Positions 57,998 to 64,000 of a DNA stretch of 64,000 nt are shown in pieces. The stretch is from Rhynchopus sp. YZ270_cl-10. Lineage: Eukaryota; Euglenozoa; Diplonemea; Diplonemida; Diplonemidae. Position 1 is the stretch's first letter. Each line of letters opens with the position of its first letter. A program made the translations under genes and the position numbers. The stretch is taken from NCBI GenBank assembly GCA_964035575.1, contig OZ037881.1:1054001-1118000 (forward strand), written 5' to 3'. The notes under the pieces were generated by a model. That model was not told where the DNA came from. It did not search any database and saw only the letters and a list, made by a program, of their open reading frames with translations.

Positions 57998-60185
57998 ATG
58001 TATCACATCTGCCGCCAAGCTGTGGTGTCGGTCCCAGCGATGGCCTCTGCTAGGAGGGCTGCTTCCTCCTCCTCCTCCTCTTCCTCCTCCACATCATCAT
58101 CGCCAAAGCGGTTTGGCATGCCCAAGAGCTTTGCGGGGAAGGCTGCTGCCGAAACCCCTGCCACTCCTAGCACCCCCCTCACCAATCAAGACATTGCAGA
58201 CATTGGAGCAGCACTGCACAAAGTAGAGTTTCCTTCAGCGAAAATGACGTTGCCAGAATTTGCGAAGGATTTTCTCCGAGAATGTCTCGCATCGAACGCT
58301 GTCCACGAAGCGAATAAGGAGCGTGGGGTACAAAACGATGACCCAATATTTCATGCCTCAATTCGCGTTTTCGGTGTAAACGATGATACCCCTATTATAC
58401 CGGGGGAAGTTGAGGCGGTGTTCCCTCCTCTTCGTGTCAAGGATGCTTCTCGAAAAAATGATACCTCTAGTTTCTTTGAACAGATCCGGCATGACCTGGA
58501 TATTAGCGAAAACAAACTGTGGCTTTTTTATGGTGGGAAGCAGTATGCAAAGATTGCGGAGGTAGGTGGGTTTTGTGGGGCGACCGATCCACCGTGTGGT
58601 TGGGAAGGTGATGACAAAATTGACATTTTTATCGACGCTTCTAATGCAACGCAGGCAAAACTTTTCATTCGGTTAAACGAATATACTCCACCGATTTTGT
58701 GGATAGGCATTCAGGCCAAGCTTTTTGCGGTACAAAGAATTTTACGAGAATTCAAATTTAGCGCAGTGCAGCATGCAAAAAAATCCCGCTACTTCTGGGA
58801 GTCTCTCGCAGAGCAAGGAGAAGCGCTGCTCTCTTCAATGAAAGTCTTCAAAAACTCTGACGATCCAAACCAATTCGAGAAATGCATGAATCTTGCCGCA
58901 GTATGCAGACGTCTCCCTAATGGATTTAAAACCCCAGGCGCACCGGACAAACAGTCAACGTTATATCTTGGACCATGGAATTTGGGTGATTCTACGTGGG
59001 AGGAGTTGTGGGCGATGAACCCTTTTTTGCATGCATGGCCGGTGTACCGTTCGTTTGCGGGGGGGCAAATGATAAAGGAGACAATCGCAAGGAAGTTTAA
59101 CCATGATTCTGAGGCTTCTGCAGCGGATTTTAGTGTTTGGGTGACGAAATATTCGAAGTCCGTGTTGGTCGTGCATCATAGGATGGATGTGGGGTTTTGC
59201 ACTCAGATGGAGTGGGCGGAGGGGTGTGCGCATTCATCTAAAAGGCTGGACGAAACCTTTTTGGCGCAACAAAAGGCGGCAAGGTATCACAGCACGGCAC
59301 CACACCGGGATAGCGCACGGTATCACCAATTTGTCACAGTACTGTACCCTGAAAGCAAGATGATGCATGGTGGTAATGTACCTAAGCGGTACAATGCAGC
59401 GTTGCACGCAGACTTCCCTCATGATATGCCGGTGGATGTGTTAGGTGCACTACAGTACTTCCGTAACCATGGCTCCGATATGCTGTACCGAGAAGTCGAG
59501 CAACGTTCCCTCCAGTGTGCCTCCCTTCCTATTATGGAGTATGAACAGCTTCTGCTCAACCCAACGTCGCCCTGGTTGCTCTTTTCGGACTCCTTAGTGA
59601 AGCTCGGTATAGTAGGTCATGAAGAGGTGGAGGAGATGGTCGAATCCTTCCAATACCACCCATCCCCTGCAATCCGCTGGGCCGCAGCGAAGTGTGCGCA
59701 GTTCAGCAGGCGTATGGTATTCCCTCCATCCCCCATTCTTTTGAAATAATGCAACCATTCATTTCTTTCAGGACCTGCTACGATCCTTATGGGCGAACGA
59801 ACCGAGCCCGATTCTTGCGACGTGCATCAACCAAATGACATCGTGTCACCTCGGTGACGTGCTTGGTCTCAGGAAGGATGCAGCAAAGAGCCAATCTGCA
59901 GTGTCCTCCTGGCTAGAGGGCAGCTCTTCTTCAATGTGGCATGAAGAGCATCCGACCATCGTCGCCGCCAACGAGCCGCATACACACCACGAGGCAGACG
60001 TCGGCTTCAGTGTCCAAAAAAAGGCGCAGCAACGGCTCAGCGCAAAGCGTCTCGAAAGCATCCAGCACGAAGGCATCACCCACTCAGACCCTTACGTCTA
60101 TGAGAGAAACCCCTTCGGGAGGAACAGCGGATATTCCCCGGTACAGCCGTTCAAGTACAAACTGAAGCTGGACTTCAAATTCTAA
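57998..60185 (+). CDS. Orphan protein of about 710 residues, two exons
   Basis: Exons 57998-59716 and 59772-60185 are joined in phase 0 by a 55-nt GT-AG intron (atg|GTATTC ... TTTCTTTCAG). The join extends the helical sequence CAQFSRRM-DLLRSLWANEPSP. Residues ~15-45 are a poly-Ser stretch from a CCT/TCC microsatellite. The rest is mixed helix and strand without signal peptide or membrane segments. The Ser-rich N-terminus may target an organelle. Notable stretches are KSVLVVHHRMDVGFCTQMEW, then HSTAPHRDSARYHQF. The basic C-terminal tail ends NPFGRNSGYSPVQPFKYKLK. No family recognised. An alternative start is the ATG at 58040 (MASARRAAS). Confidence 0.65.
59717..59771 (+). other. Intron of the orphan 710-residue gene
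   Basis: 55 nt with a pyrimidine-rich end. Without it the first exon would stop after 11 codons of intron. Confidence 0.75.
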
Positions 60186-60919
60186 AAAAAAGGAGTCAAG
60201 AATCCAGACATTTCTCAAAAAAAAGAAGCTTTTTAAATCTGTACATACATCACTTTTCCATCATGTTGTCATTATGTCAGTTCGCGAAGTGGAACAAGGG
60301 AAGCAGATGAGGCTTGTGCCCGTCCCCGCGAACAGTTCGCCGAACGCACTCATCCCATACGCGCGGAAGGCGCCTGCTACCTGGTCGAACCCTGACACAT
60401 TCCAGGTTCCAGGGAGCACCTCTCTTGTCAAGTCGGGCAGGAGGGCACAAGCAGGGTCGGTCGCGATAGCGGAGTGACGTTCGGCATCGGCGCACTGTGG
60501 GTCATTGCTCACGTTTGTCCGCTTTCTTTGGGCTCTTCGTTCTGCTTGCTGAGTCATCCGTCGAGAGCTATTGCCCTTCCTAGTTTTTCATCACAAGACT
60601 CGTGACTCCACTCCATTGGAGAGGACAGGTCGGCAGGCTTCTTTCCCGCCTTCCGGTAGGGGTGCTATTGGGGCACGGTTGGTGTCGCGGATGGTGTCTC
60701 GCGGCCGGTCACGATATTCTATTTGTCCGCCCCTGTCTCTTGAGTCCCATCTTTCTGATTTTTGTGTGTTGTGAGCATAATCACGATTCTTCCTCTTGTC
60801 GAGAGCCTCTGCCACCTTTGCCCTCATTTCCTCACTGAACTGCTCCGGTGCCATTTTTTCAAAAACACATTGAACATAAACACAGGACAGAACAAACCCT
60901 CCCCCTCCCAAGATTAACC
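60186..60919. other. Spacer before PARP gene 1, with two minus-strand ORFs
   Basis: GC-richer than other spacers. On the minus strand two consecutive ORFs are open: 60854-60591 (MAPEQFSEEMRAKVAEALDK start, then Arg/Asp-rich) and 60557-60261 (MTQQAERRAQRKRTNVS start). Neither has a recognised motif. They may be a mobile-element remnant, or a + strand 67-codon ORF (60274-60477) may be real instead. The PARP acceptor is probably the AACACAG ending at 60885. Confidence 0.4.
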
Positions 60920-63024
60920 ATGTCACGTCTTAACAGCGACATCCAGGCCCTGCAGGATGAGCTCCCAGAGTACATCTCCTGGATAGAGCGGCAGGACACC
61001 AGCATCGAGGTGTACCTTGCAAACGACAGCAACGACCCTTTCAACCTGATGCTGCCTGATGGGTACGACGCGTCCTACCCGAAGGGGTGTGTGAGTTGTG
61101 TGTGTGGGGGGAACTTTGAGGAGTTGGGCGAGGGGACACTGGCAGTGCTGTTGGAGCGTCTTAACGAGAGTATGCACTTTGCACCCCCCTCTACACTCCC
61201 CACCCCCTCCTTCACAGAAGCCATCAACATGGCATTTCCACGACCACCCACTGCGATGTCAGTGGATGACGACGGCATGCCAAGAGACGAATCCATGATG
61301 TCCGAACCCGACGAGAACATGAACCCCGAGCTGGAACGCGACATACAATCGTTCATCAAGCGATACGGCGCGAATATGATCATCGTGGAGGAGATGAAGC
61401 TGCTCGACAAAGTCTTCGTGACTCTGATGCTGGACCTGAGCTACCTCTCTGCGGCAGTGTGCAATGCGTGGGGCCTTGCACCAAAGGCAGAGGCGAGACC
61501 GGTACGGATGAAGTTTCACTTTTCACGTTCCGGATACATGGAGACAGGTGTTCAGGTGCGCGTGAACTGCGACCAGGAGGGGCGTGAGTGGTGTGGCCTT
61601 GCGGGGCAGTTGGAAGGCATCTTCAACGCCACTCTGGATATGCTCTCGAAGCAGCGAATGGACGACTCCGCTGCAGGCATCTCGCAGCCGGTGCGCACCC
61701 TCATGTCGTGCGGCTTTGAGCAGAAGGATGCTGAGTGCGCACTCCACGGAACCGACGTCGAAACTGCCCTCGCCAAGCTCGGCGGCATCGTAACAAAGCA
61801 GCCCAAACGCACACCCGCAGAAAAACGCACAATGCTCGACGAAAAATCCGAGAAAAAGAAGCTTCCGGCAGCGGTCGACGGTTTGTTGGTTCAGTTGCTG
61901 GACTATGCACACTTCCGGGTTAAGACCTGCCCAGAGTTCTGCGTTGTATGCGACCAGGCGCATATGTTTTCATCCAACATGCTGAAGGCTACTGTGTGTT
62001 CGAGGGACATCTGTGCGTTTGCGTTCCAGCAGCTTGGTGTGGGTGCCAAGGCGGCAAGGGACGTTGCCACTGACGCAGGTGTGGTCGACCTGCTGGTCCT
62101 CATGGCGCGTGCGGCAGCGCACTCTCTACGTTGGGAGATCATCTTCACCCCGTTCCCAACCATCTTCGACCCGAATGATCCACAGAAGCGTATCCTCCAC
62201 CCCACGCTCAAGAAGGAGAACATCAATCTGGTCCGCAAAATCTTCGAAAACTTCCCCTCAGCAAAGGAGCTCAACAGCACAGCCGACAACACCGACAAAC
62301 GCATCATAGAGAAACAGCACAAATGGGCCTACCCCCTCCTGCAGTGGATCCTCAGCTCCAACACCAGCCATTTGGTAAAGCTCCGTAAAGAGCAACGCAT
62401 CAAAATGGTCCACACACCACATCAATTCCTCCTCGTTTCAGCTGCACCAGCAAAGCAGGAACGGTTTGACGCTCTCAAGAAACAGTACAAAACTACCTTC
62501 GCCTTTCATGGGTCTGCCACGGAGAACTGGCACAGCATGTATGTACCCCCTTTTTTTTCCCCTACTATCTTTTCTTTATTTTTCACTCCCACAGTTTGCG
62601 GAATGGCCTGTACTCTGCGAGTGGTACGAAGTTTCAGGTGAACGGGGCTGCACATGGGAGTGGGATCTACCTGTCACCCAGCGCACAGATGTCACTGGGG
62701 TACTCCCAGAGACACGTCAGTGAGGAAGACGAAGTGGATGGCGACCCGCCAGCCGAACAGGCAGGCGAACAGTACATCGGGACCAACATGGCCTGTCTCG
62801 CCATCTGCCAGGTGGTGGATCACGATATCAAGAAGTCCGGGGACGTATGGGTGCAACCACACGAAGACCACGTGATCACACGGTTTTTGATAGTATTCGA
62901 TGACGGTATGCATACACCTATTGGCCAATACGCCAGAATTTCCCAAATCCTACTCAAACCAACACACCCACTTCACAGCGCACCCACCCAGCCCTTCGCT
63001 GAATACGGAGAAGAAAGAGTTTGA
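60920..63024 (+). CDS. PARP6/PARP8-like mono-ADP-ribosyltransferase, copy 1
   Basis: Exons 60920-62538 and 62595-63024 encode 682 residues. PARP6/8 enzymes transfer single ADP-ribose units from NAD to proteins, including on cysteine. The N-terminal ~85 residues (LPEYISWIERQDTSIEVYLA) match the family's N-terminal fold. A UBA-like helix bundle (LMSCGFEQKDAECALHGTDV) lies near 255-290. A cysteine-rich segment follows (CPEFCVVC...VCSRDICAFAFQQLGVG). The catalytic domain has FAFHGSATENWHSILRNGL with His530 and AAHGSGIYLSP with Tyr565; these are the first two positions of the H-Y-x triad. The 56-nt intron splits a codon inside WHSI-LRNGL, and joining restores that motif. A near-duplicate begins at 63597. 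Confidence 0.9.
62539..62594 (+). other. Intron of PARP gene 1
   Basis: 56 nt, GTATGT donor, CTCCCACAG acceptor, phase 2. Confidence 0.88.
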
Positions 63025-63596
63025 AATGCAGCTTCGCAAAGTGGTGAAGAATATGTGAAGCCTCTGTCCCACCTTATGGGTGTGGCTACCCCCCTTCCGA
63101 CCTCTATCCTGTCTGTACGAACGCTTTTTGGTCGTCAGACGAGAGCCCATGCGTATTGCGTACCTTTCGACACTCTGATTGAGGACGTGCTGTGTTGATT
63201 CTGTTCCGTCGCAGAGAGGCGTTTTGCCTGCGCGAAGAGCGCACCGTTTCTAACTTATATTTTTTTTTACCTTGAGATGCGCCAGAGGAATGTGGGTGGC
63301 CTGTCTAGGGCCAGACACAGGCCCATGCTCGCTCTCCGCAATTTGTGGGGAGCCCCCCATGCCCCTCCTTTTTGCTACAGTAGTTCAAGTTCATGACTTT
63401 GCTTGTCTCTTTTTGTGTAGTCAGTTTTAATGCATAGCATACGGCTGCCCTACCTTTCTCTGCTCTTGCTTTGCTTCCGCCACGCGAATTATTCTAACTA
63501 ACGCCGATTTACTGTGATTCGTTTTTTTTTGTCTGCAACATTGCTAATATGCGGGTTTTTTTCATCTCCACCAAGGGTTGTACACACTTAGAAACA
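63025..63596. other. Spacer between the two PARP genes
   Basis: 570 nt without an ORF of interest. It contains a G/C-rich stem (GTGGCCTGTCTAGG / CCAGACACAGGCCC) at about 63296-63330. The last AG before the start is TACACACTTAG at about 63591. Confidence 0.5.
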
Positions 63597-64000
63597 ATGT
63601 CGCAGCTGGACGCAGATATCCAGGCCCTGCAGGATGAGCTTCCAGAGTACATCTCCTGGATAGAGCGGCAGGACGCCAGCATCGAGGTGTACCTTGCAAA
63701 CGACAGCAACGAGCCGTTCAATTTGATGTTGCCTGATGGGTACGACGCGTCCTACCCAAAGGGATGTGTGAGTTGTGTGTGCGGGGGGGATTTTGAGGAG
63801 CTGGGCGAGGGGACACTGGCAGTGCTGTTGGAGCGTCTTAACGAGAGTATGCACTTTGCACCCCCCTCTACACTCCCCACCCCCTCCCTCACAGAAGCCA
63901 GCCATATGTCGCTTCCGAGACAGCCGACTGCGATGTCAATGGACGACAGCGACGGGCTGCCGAGAGAGGATACCACAATGTCTGACCTAGAGGAGCCCAT
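63597..64000 (+). CDS. PARP6/PARP8-like protein, copy 2 (3' partial)
   Basis: 134 codons to the window end. It is a tandem duplicate of the gene at 60920. MSQLDADIQALQDELPEY and the next ~75 residues differ at only a few positions. Divergence begins after the sequence LPTPS, where copy 2 reads LTEASHMSLPRQPTAMSMDD. The catalytic domain lies outside the window. Retained reading frame and conservative changes suggest it is functional. Confidence 0.85.
   Translation, partial: MSQLDADIQALQDELPEYISWIERQDASIEVYLANDSNEPFNLMLPDGYDASYPKGCVSCVCGGDFEELGEGTLAVLLERLNESMHFAPPSTLPTPSLTEASHMSLPRQPTAMSMDDSDGLPREDTTMSDLEEP

Overview
This window looks like nuclear DNA of a flagellated protist, most likely a euglenozoan and perhaps a diplonemid. 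That assignment is an inference from three things seen here. All 17 gene calls with good support lie on the + strand over 64 kb. Most starts are preceded by a pyrimidine tract and an AG that looks like a trans-splicing acceptor. The one retroelement has the gag - tyrosine recombinase - RT/RNase H order known from the VIPER/TATE group of kinetoplastids. Conventional GT-AG introns are also present, mostly short (55-148 nt, one of 253 nt). This argues against a trypanosomatid and for a diplonemid or euglenid.

Layout. 0-2 kb: 3' part of a TBC-TLDc (TBC1D24/Skywalker-like) gene. 2-7.2 kb: AT-rich gene-free DNA full of small hairpin repeats. 7.3-14.1 kb: a giant ankyrin-repeat/anoctamin fusion. 15.2-22.3 kb: two very similar acyl-lipid desaturases flanking a secreted class I haem peroxidase. 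25.0-26.2 kb: mitochondrial glycine cleavage T-protein. 28.1-33.5 kb: a VIPER-like element plus a solo derivative, both set in a TTCCTC hexamer tract. 33.5-46.6 kb: small membrane protein, NADAR-domain protein, NAD kinase, tubulin cofactor D and an unknown 242-residue protein. 47.0-52.0 kb: diphthine synthase DPH5 and a secreted astacin-type metalloprotease with CUB-like modules. 53.8-60.2 kb: coiled-coil protein, a probable ciliary microtubule inner protein, and an orphan 710-residue protein. 60.9-64 kb: two tandem PARP6/8-like genes, the second cut by the window end.

The most unusual non-coding feature is a set of short dispersed repeats, each able to form a hairpin. Copies keep the loop and the outer flanks, while the arms change in a paired way and use G.T (G.U) pairs. 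At least six families are recognisable, with over 35 copies listed. Several lie 30-120 nt after stop codons, so they are probably transcribed in 3' UTRs or intercistronic RNA. Other non-coding structures are a 269-bp exact tandem duplication, a small TIR element, two fold-back elements, and pyrimidine microsatellites that sit exactly where the splice-acceptor pyrimidine tract should be.

Functional links are limited. NAD kinase, the NADAR protein and the two PARPs all concern NAD or ADP-ribose. Tubulin cofactor D and the microtubule-inner-protein candidate fit a flagellate. The peroxidase and the astacin are predicted to be secreted. No operon-like functional grouping is claimed, because in euglenozoan-type clusters neighbours are usually unrelated.
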